From the NCBI GenBank assembly GCA_028821475.1, contig JAPPGB010000171.1, positions 76,727 through 140,726 on the forward strand: DNA of 64,000 nucleotides, given 5' to 3'. The DNA is from Spirochaetaceae bacterium (GTDB lineage: Bacteria > Spirochaetota > Spirochaetia > SZUA-6 > Bin103). Under the pieces are notes generated by a model, which was given only the letters and a program-made list of their open reading frames with translations, did no database searches and was not told the DNA's origin. Of this stretch, positions 17,646-26,755 are shown in pieces. The position numbers and the translations under genes are program-made. The stretch's first letter is position 1; each line of letters starts with the position of its first letter.

Positions 17646-18833
17646 CTAAGCCGACTCGGTACCGGTGGCGAGCCGCAACGCCATGCGGCAGGCCAGTTCG
17701 AAGTCGTTCAGGTCGAGCGTCTCGTTGATGGTGTGGGCGTTGCGCTGGCCGACGCCCATGGTGACCGTCGGAATGCCGCGCGCGGTGAGCGAGTTGGCGT
17801 CCAGTCCGCCGTCGGCAACGTGGAATTCTGCCGTGGCGCCAGCGCTCTGCGCCGCCGCCGCGGCCGCAAGCACGCACGGTTCGTTGAGCGGCAGCTTGAA
17901 GGACTCGTAGTCCAGGGTAGTCGACACCTTGACGCGCCCGGTGATGCCGTCGACGTTGATCGCCCGGTTGGCGGCGCGCCGGAACGCCTGCTCGAACTCG
18001 CGCACGATGCGCTTGCGGAACGCCGGATCGTGACTGCGCGCCTCGGCGCGCACGACGGCGCGGTCGGTGACCACGTTGGTGGCATCCCCGGCCTGGATCA
18101 CGCCCACGTTGCTGGTGCCACTGCCTTCGTCTTTCTCCACCTTGCCATGCCAGCCGGCGCGGTCCAGGTCGGCAATCGCCCGCGCCGCTATGGCAATCGC
18201 GCTCACGCCCCGTTCCGGAGCGCCGCCGGCGTGGCTCGCCACCCCGCCCACGTCGATGTGCATGCGGTACGCCCCGGTGGCACCCACCACCAATCGCGCG
18301 GCGCCGCCGCCGTCCCAGTTGAAGGCCAGCCGCGGATTGCCCAGCGACGCCTTGGACACTCGCTGCGAACCCTGCAGCCCCACCTCCTCCTGGACGAACC
18401 AGCAGAACGTGACGGGTGGATGCGGCAGTCCGCGTTCCACGACTTCCAGGGCGACCGCCAGCAACACCGCGCACGCCGCGCGGTTGTCGGCGCCGAGGCC
18501 CGTGCCGCGGCTCGCCGAGCGCACCTCGCGGCCGCGCAACAGCGGCTTGCTGCCGACGCAGATGGGCACGGTATCGAGGTGGCCGGCCAGCAGGCGCCTT
18601 GCACCGCGCCGCGTGCCCTGCAGCTTGAGAATCAGGTTGCCGGTATCGCCCTTGAGCGGAGTGCGGCGCTGCACGCGGTCGCTGACGATTATCTCGGCCG
18701 GTACGCCGGCCGCGCGCAGCTTGCCGGCGACGTAGCGCGAGACCTCCGCCTCTTCGCCGCTCTTGCCGGGAATGGCCATCAGTTCCATGGCCAGGTCGCG
18801 CGCCCGCGTCAGGTCAGGTTCCCAATCGCTCAT
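17646..18833 (-). CDS. M20-family metallopeptidase (peptidase T/aminoacylase-like)
   Basis: Predicted di-zinc peptidase or deacylase of 395 residues, cytosolic. Metal-site motifs are in order: GHLDTVP (His85, Asp87), GADNRAA (Asp116), QEEVGLQG (Glu149 catalytic, Glu150 ligand), NWDGGG (Asp ligand) and AHTINETLD near the C-terminus (final His). A dimerisation/lid domain fills about 185-300. The pattern with GADNRAA and EEVGLQGS is closest to peptidase T-like M20B/M42 enzymes that trim short peptides. It converges on the ThDP gene, with 81 bp between stops. It may process peptides brought in by the family-5 importers at both window ends. Confidence 0.83.
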   Translation of the reverse strand: MSDWEPDLTRARDLAMELMAIPGKSGEEAEVSRYVAGKLRAAGVPAEIIVSDRVQRRTPLKGDTGNLILKLQGTRRGARRLLAGHLDTVPICVGSKPLLRGREVRSASRGTGLGADNRAACAVLLAVALEVVERGLPHPPVTFCWFVQEEVGLQGSQRVSKASLGNPRLAFNWDGGGAARLVVGATGAYRMHIDVGGVASHAGGAPERGVSAIAIAARAIADLDRAGWHGKVEKDEGSGTSNVGVIQAGDATNVVTDRAVVRAEARSHDPAFRKRIVREFEQAFRRAANRAINVDGITGRVKVSTTLDYESFKLPLNEPCVLAAAAAAQSAGATAEFHVADGGLDANSLTARGIPTVTMGVGQRNAHTINETLDLNDFELACRMALRLATGTESA

Positions 18834-19162
18834 GCCGGATCCTCGCTCATCGCCGGGGCGGGCAGCGCGCCCGAAGCTGGTTGCAGGGCGCTGCCGCGTC
18901 CATGTGGTGCTCAGTAAATAGATTCATGTGCCAATCCAGAAACCGCAACAGCGGATCAAGGACGATGGTACGAGTAGATAACCAAAAATCTGACACTATG
19001 TCCAGTATCCCTGTATGTTGATATATATTAATGAAATAATGGATCTCTACCGTGTCGAGGCGGGTGTGTGAGGTGACCGGCGGCAGCGGCCGACACCTAG
19101 AGATTAGCCTCCGATCAGCGCCCTCACGGCTACCAGGATGCTCTTTCGCGCGAGTCAACCTA
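18834..19162. other. Intergenic stretch at the edge of the lower-GC island
   Basis: About 330 bases. The part from about 18,920 to 19,060 is unusually AT-rich (it includes an ATATATATTAAT run near 19,020). A 103-codon open frame exists on the minus strand from TTG 19158, directly after the endonuclease stop, but has no recognisable domain. No terminator or promoter was clear. Confidence 0.5.
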
Positions 19163-20101
19163 TCACCCGGACATCGTGTTCGCTACTCGGATCTCATAGT
19201 CCATTGAGGGCGCCACAGATGGAACGAGAGCCGGCGAGTCAGACGACCACTCGATTCGCCGCGTCCTGGAACTGAGATCAGGAGCGCTATACACGTATCG
19301 CTCATCATAGCGCGAGTATAGATCATCGAAGAACCGGTCGAATACCAACGGACTGTCAGGCGGAGGATACACCGGTAGCAGTTGTCCCACATGGTCGGAT
19401 TCTACACCGACCAAGCCCATCGAAACCGCTTCATATCGGCTAACGTCATCACGAATTCCCTGTCTCTCCGTCAGCGCGCACAAGGCAGCGTGGAATCGAG
19501 CTATTGACTCTACCGGCTGTCCCGACGGGTCAATCGCAACGTCGTTCGGCGTCAGACGGCTCCTTCGCCGCGAGCCGCCAGTGCTCTCCTTGTCATCCTC
19601 CACGATCGCTCTATTCGCTCGCAACACAAAAAGATAGCCAAATACAAGGGCTGGATAGGTGATATGTAAGTTGGTGCACTCGCCGACCGTCTCCTCCATA
19701 CGGTTGGTGAGATTGCGGAATGCACCTGTCATCCCTTTGCAGGATACGGCGACGACGGGACCGAGTCCGTCTTTGTTGACAACGATGTCAACGCTCTTTG
19801 TCTTCAAGCCCCCGAGAATCGTGGCTTCGGCGCCGGTTGCGCATGTCTCGTCGAACTCGATCAGATTTCGGCGACCTCGCTTGACTACACTGAATGGCGG
19901 CCGTGGTTTAATCTCGTCAGAATGGAATCCTCCTTCCATAACGAGGCGACAGGCCACATACCAGTGGAGCGGCTTGATGTGCTGCTGGCTCTGGGTTCGT
20001 CCATCGTAACTCGCGAAGTGGTGGAGAGCATCGTCCCGGCTTACCCACTGACAAGTGCGTTGATTGCTCAATTCCAACGCTCCATTGGATAGTGCCGCCA
20101 A
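19163..20101 (-). CDS. Probable type II restriction endonuclease (PD-(D/E)XK-like)
   Basis: Protein of up to 312 residues, not matched to a named enzyme. It follows and overlaps the DNA methylase gene, the standard arrangement of a restriction-modification pair. A nuclease-like core is visible: KTKSVDIVVNKDGLGP then VVAVSCKGMTGAFRNL, giving Asp...Ser-Cys-Lys, where Ser replaces the usual Glu/Gln of the D-x(n)-(D/E)xK site. The following helix includes NRMEETVGECTNLHITYPA. Start is uncertain: the frame opens at TTG 20101, inside the methylase 3' end, and several later TTG codons are possible. Base composition is clearly lower in GC than the surrounding genes, indicating transfer. Recognition sequence unknown. 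Confidence 0.6.
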   Translation of the reverse strand: MAALSNGALELSNQRTCQWVSRDDALHHFASYDGRTQSQQHIKPLHWYVACRLVMEGGFHSDEIKPRPPFSVVKRGRRNLIEFDETCATGAEATILGGLKTKSVDIVVNKDGLGPVVAVSCKGMTGAFRNLTNRMEETVGECTNLHITYPALVFGYLFVLRANRAIVEDDKESTGGSRRRSRLTPNDVAIDPSGQPVESIARFHAALCALTERQGIRDDVSRYEAVSMGLVGVESDHVGQLLPVYPPPDSPLVFDRFFDDLYSRYDERYVYSAPDLSSRTRRIEWSSDSPALVPSVAPSMDYEIRVANTMSG

Positions 20102-21690
20102 GCACGCATTACGGATGCCCCCTCGTCGATCTCGATGAGTGCATCAGTCGAGATCTTCTCGGTACATGGAAGCACGATCCGGGCAGCCTCTCGTGGTTCG
20201 AGCTTCAGCATACCGCCGCCGAGCGGGTGGCCTTCCAGCTCACAACTCAGTCGGACAAAGGGAGATGACCATCGACGCAGGATTAGATCCACGTCGCCCT
20301 CGCGGTGTACACGAACGGCATGCAGCGCATTGGTGCAGGTTGCCGACGCGGAGTTCCGGACCAGGCTTGGCGCTCGGCCCGACATGTACGTAAGGAAGAA
20401 ATCAGGGACTTTCACATCCGGGACCGAGTACCAGGGATGCCGCATTCGGCACTTGTAAGCTTGACGAGCCCGCCGACCCTGCTCAGTCGCAAGATAATTC
20501 GCAACACTCCGAGGCAATTGCGCGGTCTTGGGCACGCGAAGGAGCATCATTGGCTGATCGCGGCGTAACCACGCTCTAATCGTATCCACCGTCAACTCGC
20601 GGTCCGGCAACACTTTGCCATTGCGTACGGTCGGTTGCAGGTAGTCTTCCGGAATGCGCCAAAAATCTGCCTCGGACGGGCGCAGGTGAAAAAAACGGTT
20701 CGCACCGCTCACATAGCCGATTCCTATCGTAGCCAGATCACCAAATGCTCTGGAATCCTGCCGTATCGCGATCGATTGATAGATGCGACGGATACTGTCA
20801 TTCAGCAGGTACGGACGTAGACGGCGATTCCATGTCCGTCGCCACTCTGCCACCGGAACAGACGCCGCTTGCCGTGGCGGTTCCGCGGACAGTGCGAACC
20901 AATCAACTACGGAGAAGCGGATCTCCTCGGTCGCGCCTCCGTGCCCGTCGGCGTAGAGCAGCCAACAATCCTCCGACAGTTCCGGAAAGAATTTCTCGCG
21001 TACGGCAACGATCTGCACAGTAGCGAAGTTTCCGATAAGGTACTCGAGAAGTGGCGCAGCATAGGGAGCATGGCCGATTGCCGCAGGCACGACAAAAGCC
21101 ATGCGTCCGCCTAGCCGCAACAGGCTGGCGGTTACCACCAGGAATGGTGCCCAGGAAGCGGTCAATCCGGTGAAATCAGCGCCAAGCTTGGCGCTAAGCC
21201 GGAACGCTCGCTCGCGCACCTCGCCACTGAATGTCTGATATCGAATGAACGGGGGATTACCGGCGGCGCAGTCGAAGCGCTCCGAAGTAATCGCGGCCCA
21301 ATCGAAGAAGTCGCCGCTGTGCACACGGCTGAGCGGCGACCTTTGTTTCGCTACGGCGGCCGCTTGGCGGTCTCGTTCAACACCGATGCTATGCGCGTGG
21401 GACGATATGAAACGGCCATCACCACATGCCGGGTCGAGCATCAGGTCAGCCTCCGAACGGACCGCCCACCGAACCAGGCTCCACACCACGTGATCCGGTG
21501 TGTAGTAGGCGCCGGCATCCTTGCGGGATACCGGCGACGTCGAAAACAGCTCAAGCTGCGGCACGGTGCGCCTATCCTGATCCAAATGGCGGGCCACGTC
21601 TACGCCGCACGGGCCTTCCGGGATGGCTCCGACGGGCGATCCGGTCAACCCTGGCGGCCATAACCCGGAACGCGCTACGGTCACGTCCAT
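20068..21690 (-). CDS. N6-adenine DNA methyltransferase (type II R-M)
   Basis: Methylase of up to 540 residues that would modify adenine in the site cut by the neighbouring endonuclease. Visible motifs: AYYTPDHVVWSLVRW, the entry to N-6 methylase domains; motif I DPACGDGRF (86-94) for S-adenosylmethionine; an acidic Asp in GDFFDW; and motif IV GNPPF (144-148) for the flipped adenine. The C-terminal 250 residues would be the target-recognition region. Start is uncertain: ATG 21690 lacks a ribosome site, and GTG codons 20-40 residues downstream are alternatives. It is divergent from the ketopantoate-reductase gene, with about 33 bp between start codons. Confidence 0.8.
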   Translation of the reverse strand: MDVTVARSGLWPPGLTGSPVGAIPEGPCGVDVARHLDQDRRTVPQLELFSTSPVSRKDAGAYYTPDHVVWSLVRWAVRSEADLMLDPACGDGRFISSHAHSIGVERDRQAAAVAKQRSPLSRVHSGDFFDWAAITSERFDCAAGNPPFIRYQTFSGEVRERAFRLSAKLGADFTGLTASWAPFLVVTASLLRLGGRMAFVVPAAIGHAPYAAPLLEYLIGNFATVQIVAVREKFFPELSEDCWLLYADGHGGATEEIRFSVVDWFALSAEPPRQAASVPVAEWRRTWNRRLRPYLLNDSIRRIYQSIAIRQDSRAFGDLATIGIGYVSGANRFFHLRPSEADFWRIPEDYLQPTVRNGKVLPDRELTVDTIRAWLRRDQPMMLLRVPKTAQLPRSVANYLATEQGRRARQAYKCRMRHPWYSVPDVKVPDFFLTYMSGRAPSLVRNSASATCTNALHAVRVHREGDVDLILRRWSSPFVRLSCELEGHPLGGGMLKLEPREAARIVLPCTEKISTDALIEIDEGASVMRAWRHYPMERWN

Positions 21691-21723
21691 GAAGCGCCGC
21701 GGCAGTTGGGAGGACAAATCCGG

Positions 21724-22716
21724 ATGCGGTACGTGATCCTGGGGGCGGGGGCGATCGGAGGGACATTCGGGGGACACCTGCACAGGGCTGGACGGGAGGT
21801 GGTGCTGGTTGCGCGTCCGGCGCACGTGGCGGCAGTGCGGGCCGGCGGGCTGCGGCTGCTGACCGGCGACGGCGACTACCGGCTGAACGTGCCCGCGGTG
21901 GATGCGGTTGCCGATGCGGGGCCGTTCGACGCAGAGGACGTGGTGCTGCTCACCTGCAAGGCGCAGCACACGGTGGCGGCGCTCGGCGCGTTGCGGGCCG
22001 CGGGGGCGCCGGCCGAGTTGCCGGTGGTGTGCTGCCAGAACGCGATCTGGAACGAGACTCACGCGCAGCGGGTGTTTCGAAACGTCTACGCGGCCGTGGT
22101 GTTCGTGCCGGGGGTCTACCTTGAGCCGGGCGAGGTGATCAACGCCCGCACCGGTCATTACGGCTACGTGGAGGTGGGCCGCTACCCCGCCGGCACGGAC
22201 CGGCTTTGCACCACCGTGGCGGGGGACCTGGAAGCCGCCGGTTTCGCGGCGGCCGTCAACGCGGCGGTGATGCGCGCCAAGGGCGCCAAGTGCCTCGGCA
22301 ACCTAGCCAACGCGGTAAACGCCATCACCGGCAGCCACCGCGGCACCGAGGGGTACATGGCGCAGGTTCGCGACGAGGCCCGCCGCGTGTGGCGCGCCGC
22401 CGGCATCGAATACGAGGAGAGCGAGGAGTTCGCCGCCCGCCGCGAGCGGTGCTACCACGGCAGCAACCGCTGGCCGAAGGGACATGGCGCACCAAGCCGC
22501 GGCGGATCATCGTGGCAGAGCCTGGTACGCGGCGCCGGCACCATCGAGAGCGAGTTTCTCAACGGCGAGGTCGTGCAGATCGGACGCCTGCTCGGTATTC
22601 CGGCACCCTACAACGAGGTGCTGTGGCGCCGCGCCGAACTGATGGCACGAGACCGCACCCCGCCCGGGCGCTACACCATCGCCGAACTCACTCGCGAAGC
22701 CGAGTGCGCATCGTAG
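21724..22716 (+). CDS. 2-dehydropantoate 2-reductase family protein (PanE/ApbA-like)
   Basis: NAD(P)H-dependent reductase of about 330 residues. It begins MRYVILGAGAIGGTFGGHL, a clear Rossmann GxGxxG. CKAQHT corresponds to the family's conserved KAxxT segment, and the catalytic-Lys region is represented by MRAKGAKCLGNLANAVNAI. The C-terminal helical domain is shorter and more diverged than in true PanE, so a different 2-oxo acid substrate is possible. Start at 21724 is preferred over TTG 21706 because GGGAGG lies 10 bases upstream. Cytosolic. No other pantothenate gene is nearby. Confidence 0.8.
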   Translation: MRYVILGAGAIGGTFGGHLHRAGREVVLVARPAHVAAVRAGGLRLLTGDGDYRLNVPAVDAVADAGPFDAEDVVLLTCKAQHTVAALGALRAAGAPAELPVVCCQNAIWNETHAQRVFRNVYAAVVFVPGVYLEPGEVINARTGHYGYVEVGRYPAGTDRLCTTVAGDLEAAGFAAAVNAAVMRAKGAKCLGNLANAVNAITGSHRGTEGYMAQVRDEARRVWRAAGIEYEESEEFAARRERCYHGSNRWPKGHGAPSRGGSSWQSLVRGAGTIESEFLNGEVVQIGRLLGIPAPYNEVLWRRAELMARDRTPPGRYTIAELTREAECAS

Positions 22717-22756
22717 CCATGATCGTTCGCGGATCCTGCGATGAACCTGCAATGAA

Positions 22757-22787
22757 GCTGGGCCGTCCCCTTGCGGAACGGCCCAGC
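22757..22787. terminator. Stem-loop between convergent genes
   Basis: GCTGGGCCGT (22757-22766) pairs perfectly with ACGGCCCAGC (22778-22787), a 10-bp GC-rich stem with an 11-base loop. It sits midway between the stops of the reductase gene (+) and the sugar-binding protein gene (-). U-tracts are poor on both sides, so it may be a weak bidirectional terminator or an mRNA 3'-end stabiliser. Confidence 0.55.
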
Positions 22788-22816
22788 GCAACAAACGAAA
22801 GGTGTTGGACGGACAG

Positions 22817-24463
22817 CTACTGCAGCGCGGCTGCGGCGTCCATTGCCTCCTGGAAGGTGTCCACGTACTCCTGGATGCCGAGGGCATCGAGGCCGGCAAC
22901 GTAGGCGTCCCAGTCACTGTCCAGGTCCTTCTGGCCGGTGATGAAGGCAGCCATGTGCTGGCGCACGTAGGTCTGTGTCTCGGCCTGGATCTGGGCGACC
23001 CGCTGCGCCACGTCTTCGGGGAAGTAGAGACCGCCGGAAGTGCCGCGGCCGATCGGAATGCGCATGTCCGGCGGCGGCACGTGCGGGATGTACTTGTCGC
23101 TCTCCACGACCAGGAACCGCTCGTAACCGGCGATCGAGGTGATGTCCTGATCGGCCACCCAACCGTTGAACAGGTCGAAGTGCCAGAAGATCAGCTCCAT
23201 TCGCCAGGTGTCCCTGCTCGGAGGAGCGTCCGCGGCATGCGGTGCGCCCCAGTAGATGCCCGGCTGGCCATTCAGGCCCAGTTCGCCCTCCTGGGCCCAG
23301 CGCCAGTTTACCTTGCCCTCGGAGTTCGTCGGGAGGCCGAAGATCTCCATGATCGTGCCTTCCTCGGTGTAGGCGAAGTTGGCCATCTCCATTGCCTTGC
23401 GCGCCTGGGCGTCGCTCGCCTTGTCGGTGATGGCGAACTTCCCGATGCTGACCCCGGACGGCCAGTAAGCGGTCTGGCGCAGACCCGTGGGACCCATCAG
23501 CGGCGGTACCGCCCGGTACTGGGGCCACAGGCTGTCGTCGGTGTCACGCGGAAACATGCGGTTGTGACCGGCGGTGTAGGAGCCGATCACGGTCGTTTCA
23601 GCGTTCATCACTGCGCGTCCGGCGTCGAGGTTCTGGGTGAACGCCTGCGGGTCGATCAGCCCCTGCTCGTACAGGCGGTGCATGTAGCGCAGCCCCTCAC
23701 GCCACTCCGGCTTGTTGGCGTTGAAGTCCACTACCTTGTTGTGGTTCATGTACAGGTAGCTGGCGCCGTCGTTATAGATGAACGGGTTCATTGGGTAATC
23801 GTACACGTCCGCGGACCAGGTGCCGGTGGCGCCCGTCAACGGAATCTCGTCCGCCTCGCCGTTGCCGTTCGGGTCCTGCTCCTTGAATGCCAGCAGCACC
23901 GCCTCCAGGTCGTCGGTAGTGTCCGGCACCTGCAGGCCCAGGTTGTCCAGCCAGGTGCTGTTCATCCACAGCTTCTGCCGCACGGAGCAGTGGTAGCACT
24001 CCTCGAAGTGGGGCAGCGTGTAGATGTTGCCGTCCGGGGTGGTGATCTCGGGCCGGAAGTAGGGCTTGAACTCGAACGCCGCCAGAATGTCCGGAGCGTG
24101 GTCGATCAGGTCGTTCAGCGGCTGCAGGACGCCCTGGCCGCCGTAGCGCATCTGATCGGCGTTGGTGAATTGGCCCGACCAGAAGATCTCCGGATAGTCA
24201 CCAGATGCCAACAGCAAGCTCTGTTTTTCTCTCGCCTCCTGGCTCGGCACCACCACCCATTCGATCTTCACGCCGAACTTCTCTTCCATCCAGACGGTGT
24301 ACTCGTTATCCGGCGAATCCACGGTTTCGACTCTCGGGGAAATTCTGCCGAACATGGTGAGGCTCACCACGTCTCCCGAGGCCGCGGCCTCGCCCTCGCC
24401 CGCGGCGAAGGCCAACGTGCCGGCCAACAGCAGTGCGGCCAGCGTCAATAGAGTCTTTCTCAC
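22817..24463 (-). CDS. Sugar ABC transporter substrate-binding protein (LplA-like, family 1)
   Basis: Exported receptor of 548 residues for an oligosaccharide importer. Signal peptide RKTLLTLAALLLAGTLAFAA is followed by GEGEAAASGD, a spirochaete-like mature N-terminus with no lipobox Cys. The long form (over 500 residues), with DPNGNGEADEIPLTGATGTW, DPQAFTQNL and GYERFLVVESDKYIP, is typical of LplA/YtcQ-type proteins that pair with LplB and YtcP permeases. Start GTG 24463 was chosen because AAGGAGG lies 10 bases ahead and it begins at the signal peptide. It is the third gene of an lplB-ytcP-like operon. No ATPase gene is included, so a shared MsmX-type ATPase is expected. Confidence 0.86.
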   Translation of the reverse strand: MRKTLLTLAALLLAGTLAFAAGEGEAAASGDVVSLTMFGRISPRVETVDSPDNEYTVWMEEKFGVKIEWVVVPSQEAREKQSLLLASGDYPEIFWSGQFTNADQMRYGGQGVLQPLNDLIDHAPDILAAFEFKPYFRPEITTPDGNIYTLPHFEECYHCSVRQKLWMNSTWLDNLGLQVPDTTDDLEAVLLAFKEQDPNGNGEADEIPLTGATGTWSADVYDYPMNPFIYNDGASYLYMNHNKVVDFNANKPEWREGLRYMHRLYEQGLIDPQAFTQNLDAGRAVMNAETTVIGSYTAGHNRMFPRDTDDSLWPQYRAVPPLMGPTGLRQTAYWPSGVSIGKFAITDKASDAQARKAMEMANFAYTEEGTIMEIFGLPTNSEGKVNWRWAQEGELGLNGQPGIYWGAPHAADAPPSRDTWRMELIFWHFDLFNGWVADQDITSIAGYERFLVVESDKYIPHVPPPDMRIPIGRGTSGGLYFPEDVAQRVAQIQAETQTYVRQHMAAFITGQKDLDSDWDAYVAGLDALGIQEYVDTFQEAMDAAAALQ

Positions 24464-24525
24464 TCGGAAAGATCCTCCTTGCAATTTGATTTCCCGGTGC
24501 AACGCACCGTAGTGGAATCCATGGC

Positions 24526-25446
24526 TCAACCCTTCAGGGACCCGATCATCACACCCTTGACAAAGTGCTTCTGGGCGAAGGGATACAGAATCATCACCGG
24601 AACGCTCGCGATCACGATGACGGCGTACTTGAGGATGTCGATCAGGCCCTCACGGGCGATCTCCTCACTGGCGCGCATGGTGGCGCGGGTGGCGTCATTG
24701 AGTATCAACACGTTGCGCAGGATGATCTGCAGCGGAAACAGGTCGGTCTGGTGCAGGTACACGAGTGCGTCGAAGTAGGCGTTCCAGTGCCCCACCGCAT
24801 ACAACAGGACCAGCACTGCGATGATCGGCTTCGACAGCGGCAGCACCACCGACCACACGAAGCCCAGGTCGCTGCAGCCGTCGATGTCCGCCGCCTCCAC
24901 CAGTTCATCGGCGATGGTGGACTGGAAGAAGGTGCGTGCGATGATCACCTGCCACACCGCCAGCGCCTGCGGCAGCACCATCGCCAGGCGCGTGTTGAGA
25001 ATGCCCACGGCGCGGACCGTCAGGTAGGTCGGAATCAGGCCGCCGTAGAACATGAGCGTGAACACCAAGCCCATCATGATCACCTTGCGGCCGTAGAAGT
25101 CGCGCCGCGACAGCGGGTAGGCGATCAGGATGGTCATGACCACGTTGATCAGCGTGCCGAAGGCAGTGTAAATGACGCTGTTCTGGAAGCCGCGCAGGAT
25201 CTGCGGGTATGCGAACGCGGTCTGGTATCCGTGCAGGGTGGGCTCGACCGGCAGCAGCCACACCTTGCCGGTGGTCACCGCGTGCCCGGAACTGAACGAG
25301 GAACTGATCACGTAGATGAGCGGATACAGCACCATGATCAGGATGATGGTGAGGAACACGGTAACGAACACCAGGAACACCCGGTCGCCGAACGACTCCC
25401 GGATGCGGGTGCTGCGCAGCGGCGGCGCGGCGGACTCGGTCACCAC
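24526..25446 (-). CDS. Carbohydrate ABC transporter permease (YtcP-like)
   Basis: Inner-membrane permease of 306 residues with about six helices: IILIMVLYPLIYVISSSFSS near the N-terminus, then LINVVMTILIAYPLSRRDFY, VFTLMFYGGLIPTYL and, at the C-terminus, IVIASVPVMILYPFAQKHF. The EAA loop reads EAADIDGCSDLGFVWSVVLP, the ATPase docking site. It ends KGVMIGSLKG, as is usual for this subfamily. Its GTG start overlaps the last codons of the preceding permease gene by 7 bases, indicating coupling. It forms the membrane heterodimer with the LplB-like permease and works with the binding protein encoded 62 bp downstream. Confidence 0.9.
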   Translation of the reverse strand: MVTESAAPPLRSTRIRESFGDRVFLVFVTVFLTIILIMVLYPLIYVISSSFSSGHAVTTGKVWLLPVEPTLHGYQTAFAYPQILRGFQNSVIYTAFGTLINVVMTILIAYPLSRRDFYGRKVIMMGLVFTLMFYGGLIPTYLTVRAVGILNTRLAMVLPQALAVWQVIIARTFFQSTIADELVEAADIDGCSDLGFVWSVVLPLSKPIIAVLVLLYAVGHWNAYFDALVYLHQTDLFPLQIILRNVLILNDATRATMRASEEIAREGLIDILKYAVIVIASVPVMILYPFAQKHFVKGVMIGSLKG

Positions 25447-26411
25447 AGGCTGTGCTCCGAGACGCGCCGGGCAATGGCGTTGATGACGATGATGAGGGTG
25501 AAGTTGATCACCGAGTTGAACAGGCCGACCGCGGCGCCGAAGCTGAAGCTGGCGTTGATCAGGCCGATCTTGTACACGTAGGTGGCGATCACCTCGGAAT
25601 TGGGCAGGTTGAGCGGGTTCTGCAGCAGGAACACCTTCTCGAACCCGAGGTTCATCACCTCCCCGGATTGCAGGATCAGCAGGATGATGATGGTCGGCAG
25701 AATGCCGGTCAGGTCGATGTGGCGGATCTTCTGCAGGCGCGAGGCGCCGTCGATGCGCGCCGCCTCATACAGCTCCGGGTTGATGCCGGCGAGCGCGGCC
25801 ATGTAGATGATGGCGCCGAACCCGGACCGCTGCCAGATCTCCGAGAACACGTAGATCCACGGGAACGCGGCCGAAATGCCCATGAAATCGACCGGCTCCC
25901 ACCCCAGGAGGCGTGCCAGGTTGCCGGTGAATCCGACCCGCGGGTTGAGGAACAGGATGATCATCGACGCCATCACCACCGTGGAGATGAAGTGCGGGAA
26001 GTAGGTGACCATCTGCACGGAGCGCTTGAATGCGATGTTGCGCATCTCGTTGAGCGCGAGCGCCAGGATGATCGGCGACACGAAGCCGAGCGTCATCACC
26101 AGCACGTTGATCGCCACCACGTTGCGGATCAGCGGGATGAAGTTGGGCGACTTGAAGAACAGCAGGAAGTGTTCCAGTCCCACCCACTCGCTGCCCCAGA
26201 TGCCCTGCACGGGCGAGTAGTCGCGGAACGCGATCTGCGCGCCCACCATCGGGATGTACTTGAAGATGATGACGTAGGCGAGCGGCAGCGCCACCATCAG
26301 GTAGTACTGCCAGTGACGGCGTATCTTCATCCATGGCGTCCTGCGCTTGACCACGGCCGGTGTGCCGGCCGCCTCCATGCGCAAGGCGCCCGCGGTGTGG
26401 ACGTTGCCCAT
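25440..26411 (-). CDS. Carbohydrate ABC transporter permease (LplB-like)
   Basis: Inner-membrane permease of 323 residues, first gene of the importer operon. Helices include YLMVALPLAYVIIFKYIPMV and, later, FPWIYVFSEIWQRSGFGAII. The EAA loop is EAARIDGASRLQKIRHIDLT, and the subfamily markers IAFRDYSPVQGIWGSEWVG and ATYVYKIGLINASFSFGAA are present. Start ATG 26411 has GGAGG 5 bases upstream and a promoter at 26459-26487. The LplB/YtcP/LplA type usually carries acidic or complex oligosaccharides; the substrate here is unknown. Confidence 0.9.
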   Translation of the reverse strand: MGNVHTAGALRMEAAGTPAVVKRRTPWMKIRRHWQYYLMVALPLAYVIIFKYIPMVGAQIAFRDYSPVQGIWGSEWVGLEHFLLFFKSPNFIPLIRNVVAINVLVMTLGFVSPIILALALNEMRNIAFKRSVQMVTYFPHFISTVVMASMIILFLNPRVGFTGNLARLLGWEPVDFMGISAAFPWIYVFSEIWQRSGFGAIIYMAALAGINPELYEAARIDGASRLQKIRHIDLTGILPTIIILLILQSGEVMNLGFEKVFLLQNPLNLPNSEVIATYVYKIGLINASFSFGAAVGLFNSVINFTLIIVINAIARRVSEHSLW

Positions 26412-26755
26412 CGAACCTCCGTTTGATCGACGATGAGGATGGCGTGAGTGCTCGGTAATATATACTGACGCCACGGAGCATTGTCGAGTGCCGGTCTGCC
26501 TGGCCAGCCGGTCAGCCGCCGAACCTGCCGAAGTGATGGTCTGCGTCGGCACCCGATCGGGTCGGACGATCAGGTGATGACCTCACCGGCCCAAAGCCGG
26601 CGCAGGGCCAGGTCCGCCCCGCTGGCTCGTCAGTTGCCTGGGGCACGATACTCCGCTTCACACTAGGCGGAACATGTCGAATAGTCGGTCATGATTGTGG
26701 ATTCGCAACTACTTCAACCGGCATTCGTGTCAACCGAAGTGGGAGGAGCGAGGAC
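26412..26755. other. Intergenic region between the sugar importer and CARDB genes
   Basis: About 340 bases separating divergent genes. It contains the importer promoter (26459-26487) and the GGGAGGAG ribosome site of the CARDB gene just before 26756. No other gene or clear hairpin was recognised; the promoter of the CARDB gene was not identified. Confidence 0.5.
26459..26487 (-). promoter_or_regulatory. Sigma70-type promoter of the LplB/YtcP importer operon
   Basis: On the minus strand, TCGACA (26487-26482), 17 bases, TATATA (26464-26459). It sits in a short AT-rich patch (GTAATATATAC) and gives a leader of about 40 nt. Confidence 0.45.

Noticed and set aside
18847-19158. 103-codon minus-strand frame after the restriction nuclease
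   Set aside because: TTG start, no recognisable domain, and spans an AT-rich intergenic segment; kept only as a note in the intergenic entry.
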